Positions 26,876 to 35,828 are shown, numbered from the stretch's first letter. The stretch is DNA of 64,000 nt from Roseibium porphyridii (GCF_026191725.2 NZ_CP120863.1:2088001-2152000); one strand, 5' to 3'. Notes: generated from the letters alone by a model not told the origin. Program-made: numbers and translations.

Positions 26876-28351
26876 ATGACAGAACCAGTTTTACCCGAAG
26901 GCATTTTGACGCTTAAAAGGCGGTCTGATGTTCCACTTGCTGAGCAGATTTATCGATCAATCAGGAAAGCGGTTCAGTCTGGTCTGTTGCACTCAGGAAG
27001 TGCCTTGCCGTCAACTCGTCGTCTTGCCGCCTCCTTGCAGGTTGGCCGAAATACGGTGAACACGGCATACGAACTGCTTCGGGCTGAAGGGATTACCAGG
27101 GTCAAGTCAGGAGCTGCGCCGCGCATTGCAAGTGTCATGCGCCTGGAAGGTAGCTCTTCATCCTCCGAACCTGGTGCAACGTCGCCGCGCCTTTCCGGAC
27201 GTGGAGAGCTCATGGCTGCAAACATTCGTGGAAACGGGTGGGCCTTCAGGCATGGAGCGCTGCAGCCTGGAACACCCGCGTTAGACTGTTTCCCTTACGA
27301 AGAGTGGGCAAGATCGCTTCGCCGTGCGGCCAGACTGGAGCGTAGTCCGGATCTCCAATACCGCAATTTTTCCGGCCTGCCGGCATTGAAGAAACGTTTG
27401 GCGCGCTACCTGGCCACTGAACGTGGGGTACGAGCAGAACCGGAGCAGGTCCTGATCACCAGTTCCATGCAAGCTTGTCTGTCCTTGCTGTCTCTTGCAT
27501 TGGCTGATCCCGGAGATGAAGCCTGGCTCGAAGAGCCGGGTTATCTCGGTGCTCGTACCGCGTTTCATGTGGCAGGGCTTAAGGTACGTCCGCTGCCGGT
27601 GGACGAAGAAGGGGCGGATCCCGGCAAACTCGCTCAGTTGGAGAAACCTCCAAGGCTGATCTACGTCACACCCTCGCATCAATATCCGCTTGGCACACGC
27701 ATGCCGCTCGCACGTCGTCTTGCGCTGTTGGACGCTGCCCGGGAGGCCGGAGCGGCAATCCTTGAGGATGACTACGACAGCGAGTTCCTGTTTTCAGGCC
27801 GCCCGGTTGCAGCTTTGCAGGGGTTGGCGGGTGAAGGTCAGGTGATTTATCTCGGCACCTTCTCAAAAAGTCTGATGCCGGGTTTGCGCATTGCCTATTG
27901 CGTGGTTCCACAGGGTCTGGTGGCATCATTGGAGCAGTTCATGCGCAACATGGGATGTGCGGCCAACGTTCAGGCCCAGGCCGCGCTTGAGCATTTCATG
28001 GACTGCGGTGCATATCAAAAACATCTGAAGCAGATCCGACGGATCTACGAAGCGCGTGGAATTGCGTTGGTCGAAACCTTGCAGGCCCGTTTGGGCAATC
28101 GTGTCGATGTCAAGCTGCCAACGGGCAATGTGCAAGTTGCGCTCCTCTTTCGGGAGCCGATAGACGACGTCTCTCTTGCTGTTGCCATGCAATCCAAAGG
28201 TTTTGCGGTTTCGCCAATGAGCAACTGCTATCTCGGTAGAGATGCAAAAGCGGGACTCATCATCGGTTTCGCCGGTGCTCAGGAAAAGGAGATGGTAGCC
28301 GGTATCGATACACTTAGCAGCTTACTGGAGAATGGAGATTTCAGTACGTGA
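26876..28351 (+). CDS. MocR/PdxR-type GntR regulator with aminotransferase domain
   Basis: A 491-residue protein. A GntR-type winged helix (about 15-85: PLAEQIYRSIRKAVQSGLL, LPSTRRLAASLQVGRNTVNTAYELL) is joined to a full-length fold-type I aminotransferase domain (about 120-480) with a PLP-site DDYDSEF and the Lys of GTFSKSLMPGLRIAY. MocR proteins sense PLP or amino-PLP adducts through the enzyme-like domain and control B6, GABA or taurine genes. ATG 26876 is the first codon that gives a normal N terminus; no strong ribosome site is visible. Divergent from the FMN-binding gene, which is the likely target. Confidence 0.88.
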   Translation: MTEPVLPEGILTLKRRSDVPLAEQIYRSIRKAVQSGLLHSGSALPSTRRLAASLQVGRNTVNTAYELLRAEGITRVKSGAAPRIASVMRLEGSSSSSEPGATSPRLSGRGELMAANIRGNGWAFRHGALQPGTPALDCFPYEEWARSLRRAARLERSPDLQYRNFSGLPALKKRLARYLATERGVRAEPEQVLITSSMQACLSLLSLALADPGDEAWLEEPGYLGARTAFHVAGLKVRPLPVDEEGADPGKLAQLEKPPRLIYVTPSHQYPLGTRMPLARRLALLDAAREAGAAILEDDYDSEFLFSGRPVAALQGLAGEGQVIYLGTFSKSLMPGLRIAYCVVPQGLVASLEQFMRNMGCAANVQAQAALEHFMDCGAYQKHLKQIRRIYEARGIALVETLQARLGNRVDVKLPTGNVQVALLFREPIDDVSLAVAMQSKGFAVSPMSNCYLGRDAKAGLIIGFAGAQEKEMVAGIDTLSSLLENGDFST

Positions 28352-28369
28352 ATATCAGCGACTGTTTCT

Positions 28370-28948
28370 CTATTTGGACGCGATGCTTGTTGCAGCATAA
28401 TCCGCCGCCGCCATAATCCTTGAGGGACCACAGTCAGCCTTTGCCATTGCGTTGAGTCCAAGGATAACGGCGAGAACGAAATTGGCCTGGTCGCGAGCGC
28501 AGATCGCAGACGTTTCGTCATCGTCTTTTTTCAGCGTCCGCAACAGGCGGTTTTCCAGCTCGGTCATCTTTGCGCATACAAGTGGCTTCTCGCCGTTGTT
28601 TGCGCCTGTTGTTTCGCTCGATGACGACAGAAGTAGGCAGCCACGCGGCGTATTGAGGGACATGAACGACCCGATGTGCCTGATGAATTCCGCCACCGCC
28701 TGCTTTGGCGGCTTGTCTTCGTCGAGGATCTTGAGGCCGGCCTCGGTTGCTTCACTCCAGTATTTTTCGAGAACTATCTCAAACACGTCGTCCTTGCAGC
28801 CGAAGGCGGCATAGAAACTGCCGCGCTTGATGCCTGCAGCGTCTTGAAGATCGTCAACAGAAGTGCCTCTGTAGCCCTTGGTCCAGAATACATCGACAAA
28901 GGCACCAATCGCCTCATCGACATCAAAGGATTTTGGTCTTCCGGCCAT
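28370..28948 (-). CDS. TetR/AcrR family regulator
   Basis: A 192-residue repressor. The N-terminal helix-turn-helix is clear: GRPKSFDVDEAIGAFVDVFWTKGYRGTSVDDLQDAAGIKRGSFYAAFGCKDDVF (about 3-56). The ligand-binding C terminus has GCLLLSSSSET, a form shared by TetR proteins that sense small electrophiles or fatty compounds. It lies just downstream of the AhpD-like gene on the same strand, separated by a perfect hairpin, and probably controls it. It is convergent with the MocR gene, 18 bases between stops. Confidence 0.88.
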   Translation of the reverse strand: MAGRPKSFDVDEAIGAFVDVFWTKGYRGTSVDDLQDAAGIKRGSFYAAFGCKDDVFEIVLEKYWSEATEAGLKILDEDKPPKQAVAEFIRHIGSFMSLNTPRGCLLLSSSSETTGANNGEKPLVCAKMTELENRLLRTLKKDDDETSAICARDQANFVLAVILGLNAMAKADCGPSRIMAAADYAATSIASK

Positions 28949-28962
28949 GAAACCTCATTGCA

Positions 28963-28999
28963 TTTCAGTCTCCGGCAGTTGGTTCGCCGGAGACTGAAA
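28963..28999 (-). repeat. Perfect 14-bp inverted repeat between the AhpD-like and tetR genes
   Basis: TTTCAGTCTCCGGC (28963-28976) and GCCGGAGACTGAAA (28986-28999) are exact complements with a 9-base loop. It starts 4 bases after the AhpD-like stop and ends 15 bases before the tetR start. No T-run follows on the minus strand, so it may be an RNA stem limiting read-through, or a TetR operator. Confidence 0.6.
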
Positions 29000-29003
29000 G
29001 TCG

Positions 29004-29570
29004 TCATTCAGCTGCGATCGCCGCCGGGGTCCAAGCGAACTTTTGAAACGGTGGATCAACAGGCGTGTCAGCCAGGTGGTTGACGTAATTAGACATTACT
29101 TTCTGTGCGACGCCAAGAATGACGTCAAGAACATGTTGTTTGCTGTAGCCCGCGGCCAGAAAGCTCTCCACATCTTGGGTTGAGACATTGCCGCGTTGAC
29201 GCACGACCTGAAGCGTGAACCGACGAAGGGCTTCGAGTTTCGCGTCTTCAAGCGGTGTCGCGTTTCGAAGGGCTTCGATGAGGCCGCTGTTGATTTTCTG
29301 CATATGTGCGATGGCGGTATGGGCAGGTACGCAATAGTGACAGGCGTGCTCCACATTGATTGTCATCCACACGACAGTTTGCTGAGCTGCCGTCAGGCTG
29401 GTCTGCTGAAAGAGTTCATGAAGCTTCTGGTAGGCCTCTAGGTGCTGAGGAGATTCTGCCATGACGGCATGCAGGTTCGGTATCATCCCAAACGCTTGAA
29501 GTGAGTTGTTGAGAAGCGGCTTGCTTTGCTCGGGCGCAGTCTCAAGTGTGTGGCGTGAAAATTCAGTCAT
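29004..29570 (-). CDS. Carboxymuconolactone decarboxylase / AhpD-like peroxidase family protein
   Basis: A 188-residue all-helical protein. The AhpD-type redox centre is present as EHACHYCVPAHTAIA with Cys77, Cys80 and His84, so a thiol peroxidase or disulfide-reductase role is more likely than decarboxylation. The start region (LETAPEQSKPLLNNSLQAFGMIPNLHAVMAESP) is typical for the subgroup often found with TetR or AraC regulators. The tetR gene follows 55 bases downstream on the same strand. Confidence 0.86.
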   Translation of the reverse strand: MTEFSRHTLETAPEQSKPLLNNSLQAFGMIPNLHAVMAESPQHLEAYQKLHELFQQTSLTAAQQTVVWMTINVEHACHYCVPAHTAIAHMQKINSGLIEALRNATPLEDAKLEALRRFTLQVVRQRGNVSTQDVESFLAAGYSKQHVLDVILGVAQKVMSNYVNHLADTPVDPPFQKFAWTPAAIAAE

Positions 29571-29809
29571 CTGGCTGTCTCTCTTTCATTTCAGAGCGCG
29601 ACTTGCACTCATGGTAGCGGGAGACATATGGGAATTCTGTACTATATAGTCAAAAATAAACTAGCTCGGATTTTTGGCAGAAAATATAGGTTTTTCAACT
29701 GGCTCAAGGAAACGTGAAACCGGTGTTTTCAGTTGCTCTCCTGAAGCGTCAAACAAATACGGTGACCTGCAATGATTGACAGGATACTGGACGCGGTTTG
29801 TGCAGTTGC

Positions 29810-29838
29810 TTGACCTTGTCGGCAAAGCCACTTAAGTC
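29810..29838 (+). promoter_or_regulatory. Probable rnpB promoter
   Basis: TTGACC (29810-29815) and TAAGTC (29833-29838) lie 17 bases apart and end 7 bases before the inferred 5' end of RNase P RNA. The -35 box is good, the -10 box is poor, as is usual in Alphaproteobacteria. Confidence 0.45.
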
Positions 29839-29845
29839 CGCAAGC

Positions 29846-30260
29846 GCCAGTCGGCCGGACAGCCGCTGCCGCAAACGCCGAAAGGTTGCGGGGGAGGAAA
29901 GTCCGGGCTCCAAGGAAACACGGTGCCGGGTAACGCCCGGCGAGGGCGACCTTAGGGAAAGTGCCACAGAAAGCAAACCGCTCCGGTCCGATCGCAAGAT
30001 TGTATCGGAGTAAGGGTGAAAGGGTGGAGTAAGAGCCCACCGCGCTGCTGGCAACAGCAGCGGCATGGTAAACCCCACCGGGAGCAAGACCGAATAGGGA
30101 CAGTATTGGGCCATGGAGCGATCCTGGCCCGGGTCGGTTTCCAGACCAACTGTCCGGGTTGGTTGCGTGAGGTGCCTGGCAACAGGTGCCCCAGACGAAT
30201 GGCTGTCACGTCCGCGGATGCGGGCCATACAGAACCCGGCTTACAGGCCGGCTGGCACTT
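29846..30260 (+). ncRNA. rnpB: RNase P RNA, bacterial class A
   Basis: The catalytic RNA that removes 5' leaders from tRNA precursors. The conserved core GAGGAAAGTCCGGGCT is at 29891-29906, and AACGCCCGGCGAGGGCGACC, CCACAGAAAGCAAACCGC and GGGTGAAAGGGTG follow in order. The 3' core is ACAGAACCCGGCTTA (30230-30244). The ends GCCAGTCGG (29846-29854) and CCGGCTGGC (30248-30256) pair to form helix P1, with one G-U pair. Length of about 410 nucleotides fits alphaproteobacterial RNase P RNAs. A T-run at 30262-30267 gives the likely end. Exact termini are estimated from P1. Confidence 0.96.
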
Positions 30261-30275
30261 CTTTTTTGACGATTT

Positions 30276-31763
30276 TCAGTTCGCTGTGTATTGCGGCGTG
30301 CTCTTCAAGAATTCTCCATATGCATCCGCGTTCGGGTATGAGAACTGTTCGGCCACCGGATTGGTGCGCTTGCGCCTGGTTGCGCCCATATCGGCCAGCA
30401 ACTCGTCGAAATGGCGGAAATGGAATGGCGCAGAACACAAACCGCCATAAACCTTGGCAGCAGGCCGTTCGTGTCGTCTCCATTCCAGCATTTCATCAAT
30501 GTTTTTGCGCATTTCGTCCGCGTCCGGTTGATTGGCAAGCTTGCCGTCGGCATATCGCACCAGCCAATTGGCGATCATTTCAGCGGACAAGATCGTGCAG
30601 AAACTGGAATTGAACCCGACAAACCCCATGTCGGGAAGATCGGGATTAACGGCAAGTCTGTAGACCCGATATTGCCCATCCTGCTCAATCAGCTTTTCTT
30701 GATACGTTTGCGCCAGGTAGGGGACACCCAGTTTCCAGCCAACAGCGAGAACTGCAAGATCGCAAGGCAACCTGTCGCCGTTCGCAAGAACCACATGGCC
30801 TTCCTCATAGCGTTCAAACGTGCTTTTTATCGGCTTTATGGATCCGTCCTCAAAACCTTCGAACAAGCCTGGCGTCACGATCGGCAATGAGCAAGATGCG
30901 TCCTTTTCAATTGGGACATCGGGAACCATGTCCCATTTTTTGAGTTTCAGTTGAAGTTTGAGAAGTGTTTCAAGTCCTCGGAAATTGGCCCAAATCAAAG
31001 GCGTGAACGCGGCGAATACAGCTTTATGTATGGGTGACCGCCCCCAGCTGTTGAACTGCTGCTCCTGTGCGCGCATGTACAAAAGCCGTTTGAAGTTGAT
31101 GCCTCCCACAAAGTAGGGAACGCGCCAAACCGGTTCCCGGTAGACCATTGTGACGGATTTCGCACCGTTTCGGGATGCATTGACGACAATGTCCGTGGCT
31201 GATTTCGACCCGCCTAGCACGACCACTCTTTTGCCGTCTGCCAGATTGCTGTCGGTGTATTCGGAGCTGTGCATGACGCTGCCCCCGGCAGCTTCGAATT
31301 CATCCTGTCCTGGGTGGCGGATAATGTTCTTGTCGGAAAACTGACCGGTACATACAGCAACGAAATCGAATTCTTCTGACCATGTCTTTCCGGCGGCTTC
31401 CAAGGTGAGCGTCCAGCCTTTCCCGCCATCGGCGCGCCTTTCCATGGACTGAACGCGGGTATTGAGACGAAAAAGTCTGCCAAGATTATGCTTGTCGGCA
31501 TAAGCATGCAGGTATGCGTGCACCTGAGGCCCTTTTGGCCATTCCGGGTAGCTTTCCGGCATCGGCATATCTGTGAAACGGTAAAGGTCTTTCGGCGATT
31601 GAGTCTGGACATCCGGGTATGACCTTGATGGTTCCCATACCCCGCCAAGATCGTGACTGCGTTCAAACCCGAGAACGCGGTGGCCACGTTCGTCAAAGGC
31701 TTTGGCAGCCGCAAGTCCACTCACGCCGCCGCCGATGACGGCGACAGTCTTGCGTTTCGTCAT
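30276..31763 (-). CDS. Flavin-containing monooxygenase family protein
   Basis: A 495-residue enzyme of the FMO/Baeyer-Villiger class. GGGVSGLAAA (11-20) is the FAD Rossmann loop, and GGSKSATD (184-191) the NADPH loop. The FMO fingerprint lies around 150-180 in degenerate form. It would add one oxygen to a nitrogen, sulfur or ketone group of a small molecule. A cupin gene lies 42 bases upstream on the same strand, and an AraC regulator is divergent from the pair, which suggests an inducible small pathway. The stop is 9 bases from the rnpB T-run, convergent. The substrate is unknown. Confidence 0.86.
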   Translation of the reverse strand: MTKRKTVAVIGGGVSGLAAAKAFDERGHRVLGFERSHDLGGVWEPSRSYPDVQTQSPKDLYRFTDMPMPESYPEWPKGPQVHAYLHAYADKHNLGRLFRLNTRVQSMERRADGGKGWTLTLEAAGKTWSEEFDFVAVCTGQFSDKNIIRHPGQDEFEAAGGSVMHSSEYTDSNLADGKRVVVLGGSKSATDIVVNASRNGAKSVTMVYREPVWRVPYFVGGINFKRLLYMRAQEQQFNSWGRSPIHKAVFAAFTPLIWANFRGLETLLKLQLKLKKWDMVPDVPIEKDASCSLPIVTPGLFEGFEDGSIKPIKSTFERYEEGHVVLANGDRLPCDLAVLAVGWKLGVPYLAQTYQEKLIEQDGQYRVYRLAVNPDLPDMGFVGFNSSFCTILSAEMIANWLVRYADGKLANQPDADEMRKNIDEMLEWRRHERPAAKVYGGLCSAPFHFRHFDELLADMGATRRKRTNPVAEQFSYPNADAYGEFLKSTPQYTAN

Positions 31764-31805
31764 TGAATTAATCCTCTGTCTTAACCTATGAGACGGCCCG
31801 TTTGA

Positions 31806-32252
31806 TCAGGCCTCATCTGGCGGGGGAAGAAAATCGACCTCGTGCAACGCAGAAAGCCGCACAAGTTCTGCAGGATCGGTAATGCCGTTCAGAGCGCCGA
31901 AAAGGTCGAACAACTTTCGGGTCGGTGCGACACCGAAGACGCAGGTTGCCGTCTTTCCGGACCGGTTGAAAATACCGTGAGCTTCGCCCATGGGCATGCG
32001 AACCGTGTCTCCGGGGCCGGCCTTGTGAACGCTGCCGCCCATTTCGACTTCCAATTCACCCTCAAGCATGACGATCCACTCGTCCTGTGTGGGATGAATA
32101 TGAGGGGGCACGAAGGTTTCCGCCGGAATCTCGGCATGCCAGATAAAGGCATTGTTGCTCACCAACTTGGGCGTATAGGTGTGGCCAACAACATTCCAGC
32201 TGACGTTGTCCAACCCCTTTTCGGCAGAGGTGACGCCTGCTCCGTTCTGCAT
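31806..32252 (-). CDS. Cupin domain protein
   Basis: A 148-residue small barrel protein from ATG 32252. The first cupin motif has PPHIHPTQDEWIVMLEGELEVEMGG, with two His and the Glu of a metal site, and the second motif has GPGDTVRMPMGEAHGIFNRS with the third His. It is a single cupin, possibly an isomerase, dioxygenase or sensor. It is transcribed with the flavin monooxygenase, so it may act on the same compound. A longer in-frame reading to 32441 would run over the AraC gene's 5' end and looks non-coding. Confidence 0.8.
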   Translation of the reverse strand: MQNGAGVTSAEKGLDNVSWNVVGHTYTPKLVSNNAFIWHAEIPAETFVPPHIHPTQDEWIVMLEGELEVEMGGSVHKAGPGDTVRMPMGEAHGIFNRSGKTATCVFGVAPTRKLFDLFGALNGITDPAELVRLSALHEVDFLPPPDEA

Positions 32253-32406
32253 GATGCTTGTCTCGCTTGTCGTTGCGTTAATGGGCACAAAAGCTAAGCG
32301 CGGCCTGCGTAGAAATTTTATCCGATTTGCGAAAAAACCTGATCTGCTGCTGTGAAATGCCGCATTGCAGAACGCGTTCTTCTTGAACGACGAAGGCTTC
32401 GGCGGC

Positions 32407-33417
32407 ATGCTCTCATGCATGATATCGCAGCTGTCAGGCAAAACTCCGCTGGATCGCTATCGGTGCTTCGAAACGTTGGATGTCGATGAAGCACGGGACA
32501 TTGTTGCGCGTCATTTTTGCAATCATCGACTGGAGTTGGCTTCGGCAGAAACTCCTTTTGACGCATGCCAGAACAGGGTGGCCGGTCGACACCTGTCCCT
32601 GAATTACCTTCGATACGGTGCCGATGTGACCATCGACCCAGGCGAGTTGGCGGATTTCTATCTGATACAGATACCAATTGCCGGTACCGCAGAGGTTACG
32701 AATGGTCGTCAGTTTGTCTCGTCCAATACCGGCACTGCGACCCTGCTGAACCCGGATCGCCATACCAAGATGCGGTGGCACGCGGGGTGCGAACAGGTTC
32801 TCTTGCAAATCGAACGGACCTTTGTACGACAGGTGGCGGTCCGCATGGCTGGGACCGAGCTTGGCCCTATTCGGTTCAACGCAAAGCTGGATTTAACGCA
32901 TCCGGATCTTGCCCGATGGGCAAAGAGGCTTCGCGGGCTTTTCAGAGGAGCTGAAGCCGGGGAGGTCTTTGGCAAGAAGAATGATCGTTGCCAGGACCTT
33001 ATGGAAGAAACGCTGGTAACATCCCTGTTGGACAGCCAGCCAAATACGGTGTCACCAATGCTGAGCAGGACCAGCGGGAGGGCAACACCGGCGATCGTTA
33101 AGCGCGCTACTGAAATGATCTGTGACCGTTTTCACGAAGATATCGGCCTTTTGGACATCAGTTCCCATGCCGGAACAACTCCGCGCAATCTCCAGCTGCT
33201 TTTCAAACGAGAGTTTGGTCGCAGCCCGATCCAGTATTTGCAGGGCATGCGTCTGGCATATGCGCGCCATCTTCTGATCAGTGGATCCGACGGTCTTTCG
33301 ATTGCGGAGGTAGCTGATTTGTCGGGGCATCGGCATTTTGGCCGTTTTAGCGTTGCTTACAAACGATGTTTCGGCGAAACGCCAAGGCAGACTAGGGGCT
33401 ACCAGACACTCGGTTGA
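32407..33417 (+). CDS. AraC family regulator
   Basis: A regulator of about 336 residues. The N-terminal ligand domain is of the AraC_binding_2 type (RCFETLDVDEARDIVARHFCNHRLEL, HLSLNYLRYGADVTIDPGELADFYLIQIPIAG). The C-terminal pair of helix-turn-helices is complete: LLDISSHAGTTPRNLQLLFKREFGRSPIQYLQGMRL and SIAEVADLSGHRHFGRFSVAYKRCFGETP. It is divergent from the cupin and monooxygenase pair with about 155 bases between, and probably activates them. The start is not certain: ATG 32407 and ATG 32419 are both possible. Confidence 0.86.
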   Translation: MLSCMISQLSGKTPLDRYRCFETLDVDEARDIVARHFCNHRLELASAETPFDACQNRVAGRHLSLNYLRYGADVTIDPGELADFYLIQIPIAGTAEVTNGRQFVSSNTGTATLLNPDRHTKMRWHAGCEQVLLQIERTFVRQVAVRMAGTELGPIRFNAKLDLTHPDLARWAKRLRGLFRGAEAGEVFGKKNDRCQDLMEETLVTSLLDSQPNTVSPMLSRTSGRATPAIVKRATEMICDRFHEDIGLLDISSHAGTTPRNLQLLFKREFGRSPIQYLQGMRLAYARHLLISGSDGLSIAEVADLSGHRHFGRFSVAYKRCFGETPRQTRGYQTLG

Positions 33418-33738
33418 GTTTCGTTCATAGGGATGAAAACACTTTTTCAGGCCTAATGTGCAATGCGCGGGTATTTTTTAGCTGCGGACGTCTGACCCGG
33501 ATCTATGGATTTTTCGAGACCTGGCTGAATTTTGCCGAAGCCATCGCACGGTTGCCCGACGTTTTTCATTCTCCACAAGTCTTTGTGCGCTAGGCAATTA
33601 TTGCCGGAGTTTGCAGCGCCGATTTGGAAAACCTCCGTATTCCTGCGAATCCGATTCTTGGTTTCTGTCAAGGCTTCATTAAGCATGTTCGTCATAACAT
33701 CGCTCGACGGGGTCGTGTGCGATCAAATCGAGCTGGAA

Positions 33739-33794
33739 TCCATGAGATTCCATTGACCGCCCATGAATTCCCATGGTATCCCATAAGAACCCAG
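33739..33794 (+). promoter_or_regulatory. MraZ-type box array upstream of mraZ
   Basis: CCCAT occurs at 33760, 33770 and 33780, and CCCAG at 33790, an exact 10-base step; read on the other strand these are TGGGN boxes with 5-base spacers. Two weaker TCCAT units at 33739 and 33749 continue the rhythm, one base out of phase. In E. coli and mycoplasmas MraZ binds tandem repeats of this kind and represses its own operon. The array ends 164 bases before the mraZ start, so autoregulation is likely. Orientation is opposite to the E. coli case. Confidence 0.7.
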
Positions 33795-33928
33795 AATGGG
33801 GAGTGCGGGCCCATATTTGTCGGGCTCAGGGCATCTGTTTTAACGGCTTATCAGGAGCCGCTTTCGCAAATTGCATGTCCTGGCGGGTATCTGGCCTTCC
33901 TTCATTCCAGGGTGACTAGGGGATTTCT

Positions 33929-33944
33929 GCGGGTGGGGACCCGC
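33929..33944 (+). promoter_or_regulatory. Hairpin just upstream of the mraZ ribosome-binding site
   Basis: GCGGGT (33929-33934) and ACCCGC (33939-33944) form a 6-bp GC-rich stem with a GGGG loop, only 3 bases before the GAGGGGA ribosome site (33948-33954). It could influence mraZ translation. Seen in sequence; function not known. Confidence 0.4.
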
Positions 33945-33957
33945 TTCGAGGGGATTT

Positions 33958-34425
33958 ATGGCCGGATTTGTTTCTCACTTCACCAACCGGCTGGATGCCA
34001 AGGGTCGCGTGTCGATCCCGGCACCTTTCCGTTCGGTGCTTGCGAGAGATGGTTTTGAAGGTCTTTATTGTATCAAATCCTCCCATTGCGACGCGGTCGA
34101 TGCTGGTGGCAACGAACTGCTGGCGCAGATCGAGGCGACATCCGAGGCTTTTGCCAAACTTTCACCCGATCACGATGCACTTGCCGTTGCTCTTTTCGGA
34201 GCCAGCGAAAACCCGAAAATTGACGGAGATGGGCGTATGACCATCTCCGACATGATACGCGATCACACGGGCATTTCCGATCAAGTCACATTCGTAGGCT
34301 TGAAATACAAATTTCAGATCTGGGAACCAACCAAGTTTCGTGAGTACAGCGCGGAGGCCCAAAAGCGCGCGCTCGCGATGCTGTCGGGGCAGAGCCCCGT
34401 CTCCTCTCAAGGAGGACCGGCATGA
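33958..34425 (+). CDS. mraZ: MraZ, transcriptional regulator of the dcw cluster
   Basis: A 155-residue protein with two AbrB-like (SpoVT/AbrB) DNA-binding repeats. The first repeat is [19 protein letters not shown] (7-25) and the second [22 protein letters not shown] (about 84-105), both with the DxKGR/DGDGR loop that contacts DNA. MraZ forms an oligomeric ring and binds tandem boxes to repress its own operon. Such a box array lies upstream. GAGGGGA is 3 bases before the ATG. The stop overlaps rsmH by 4 bases. Confidence 0.95.
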   Translation: MAGFVSHFTNRLDAKGRVSIPAPFRSVLARDGFEGLYCIKSSHCDAVDAGGNELLAQIEATSEAFAKLSPDHDALAVALFGASENPKIDGDGRMTISDMIRDHTGISDQVTFVGLKYKFQIWEPTKFREYSAEAQKRALAMLSGQSPVSSQGGPA

Positions 34426-35462
34426 TGGCGCTTGGCGTAAGAGATGAAAATCTCGCCGCAGGCGGACCTGAGCGTCATGTGCCGGTTCTTCTGGATGAGG
34501 TGCTGGAGTGGTTGGATCCGAAGCCTGATGACGTCGTGATCGATGGCACATTCGGAGCTGGTGGTTACTCTCGCGCAATACTTGAGCGTGGCGCAAAGGT
34601 TGTCGGCATCGACCGGGATCCGGATGCGATTGCCGGCGGGCAGGCATTGGTCCAGGAAGCGGAAGGTCGCCTGATGCTTGTTGCCGGACAGTTTGCAGGT
34701 CTGGAAGGTCATGCCCGTCAGTCTGGATTTGATGGCGTTGACGGGGTCGTTCTGGATCTTGGCGTTTCGTCCATGCAGCTCGATGAGGCCGAGCGTGGTT
34801 TTTCCTTCATGAAAGACGGTCCGCTCGACATGCGTATGGAGCAGTCCGGACCGTCTGCGGCAGACGTAGTCAACGAGGTGCCTGTGAAGGACCTCATTCG
34901 CATCATCGGTCTGTTGGGCGAAGAAAAGCGAGCCACGACTGTTGCGCACGCGATTGCTAATGCACGCAAGGAAAAAGCTTTTTCCCGGACGCTGGAATTG
35001 GCGCGCCTTATCGAGAAGGTGCTTGGCCGCTCACCGAAGAAAGCACAGATCCATCCGGCGACACGCACTTTCCAGGCGCTGCGGATCTACGTGAATGGCG
35101 AGCTGCACCAGGCGGCTGAAGCGCTAGGTGCCGCTGAGCGAATTCTGAAACCCGGCGGGCGTCTTGTGCTGGTGAGCTTTCACTCGCTGGAAGACCGTAT
35201 CGTGAAGCGGTTCTTCCAGGACAGGACACGAACTCGTGGCGGCGGTTCGCGTCATATGCCGGAGCAGGAAGTGCCACCGGCGACATTTGAGCTTTTGACG
35301 CGCAAGGCTGTGGAAGCGGCTGCTGATGAAACAGGCGTCAACCCGCGGGCTCGTTCCGCAAAGCTCAGGGCCGGTCGCCGCACGGATGCGCTGGCACGGG
35401 AACTGGATATCCATGCGGCGGGTGTTCCACGCCTGGCGGAATATCATGGGCTAGGGGGCTGA
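34422..35462 (+). CDS. rsmH: 16S rRNA (cytosine1402-N4)-methyltransferase
   Basis: A 346-residue enzyme (MraW) that methylates N4 of C1402 in the ribosomal decoding centre. The SAM loop [10 protein letters not shown] is at 41-50, followed by [10 protein letters not shown]; further family segments are [33 protein letters not shown] and, near the end, [13 protein letters not shown]. Length is normal (310-350). It overlaps mraZ by 4 bases and ends 2 bases before ftsL. Confidence 0.96.
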   Translation: MMALGVRDENLAAGGPERHVPVLLDEVLEWLDPKPDDVVIDGTFGAGGYSRAILERGAKVVGIDRDPDAIAGGQALVQEAEGRLMLVAGQFAGLEGHARQSGFDGVDGVVLDLGVSSMQLDEAERGFSFMKDGPLDMRMEQSGPSAADVVNEVPVKDLIRIIGLLGEEKRATTVAHAIANARKEKAFSRTLELARLIEKVLGRSPKKAQIHPATRTFQALRIYVNGELHQAAEALGAAERILKPGGRLVLVSFHSLEDRIVKRFFQDRTRTRGGGSRHMPEQEVPPATFELLTRKAVEAAADETGVNPRARSAKLRAGRRTDALARELDIHAAGVPRLAEYHGLGG

Positions 35463-35464
35463 AG

Positions 35465-35818
35465 GTGGTTCGTACGCTGAACATATTGTTCATTCTGGCG
35501 GTCGTTATAGGCGCGGCGACCGTTTACGACATGAAGCTCGCGGCAACGAAATCGGCGGAGAAAGTTGCCGATCTTCAGCGACAGATCGATGAAGAGCGAA
35601 ATGCTATCCGGCATTTGAAAGCCGAATGGAGTCTCTTGAACAAGCCGGACCGGCTGCAGGCCCTGGTCGAGCGTTACAACGATTATCTCCAACTGAAGCC
35701 GCTTGATGTGAAGCAGATCGTGGCGCCGGAAGACCTTCCTGCGCGTCCGGTTATGCTGGAGCCGATCGGCGGCAACCAGATGGGCGGCTATGCCGGCTCA
35801 TCGGCAACGATCCGGTGA
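35465..35818 (+). CDS. ftsL: Cell division protein FtsL
   Basis: A 117-residue bitopic inner-membrane protein. One N-terminal membrane segment (about 4-22, LNILFILAVVIGAATVYDMK) is followed by a periplasmic coiled coil (about 28-70) with EKVADLQRQIDEERNAIRHLKAEW and the conserved LNKPDRLQALVERY. FtsL joins FtsB and FtsQ and activates FtsWI septal wall synthesis. Start GTG 35465. Identification rests on topology, the NKPDRL motif and the position between rsmH and ftsI. Confidence 0.92.
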   Translation: MVRTLNILFILAVVIGAATVYDMKLAATKSAEKVADLQRQIDEERNAIRHLKAEWSLLNKPDRLQALVERYNDYLQLKPLDVKQIVAPEDLPARPVMLEPIGGNQMGGYAGSSATIR

Positions 35819-35828
35819 GGGTGGCATT

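Larger units (their letters stand above)
33418..33957 (+). other. Long leader region of the division and cell-wall cluster
   Basis: A stretch of 540 bases without a gene, upstream of mraZ. It holds a run of TGGG boxes at 33739-33794 and a small GC hairpin just before the mraZ ribosome site (33929-33944). The promoter must lie in this region; none stands out by eye. Confidence 0.6.

Noticed and set aside
32253..32441. Longer N terminus for the cupin protein
   Set aside because: It would overlap the divergent AraC gene and has no cupin-like or signal character.
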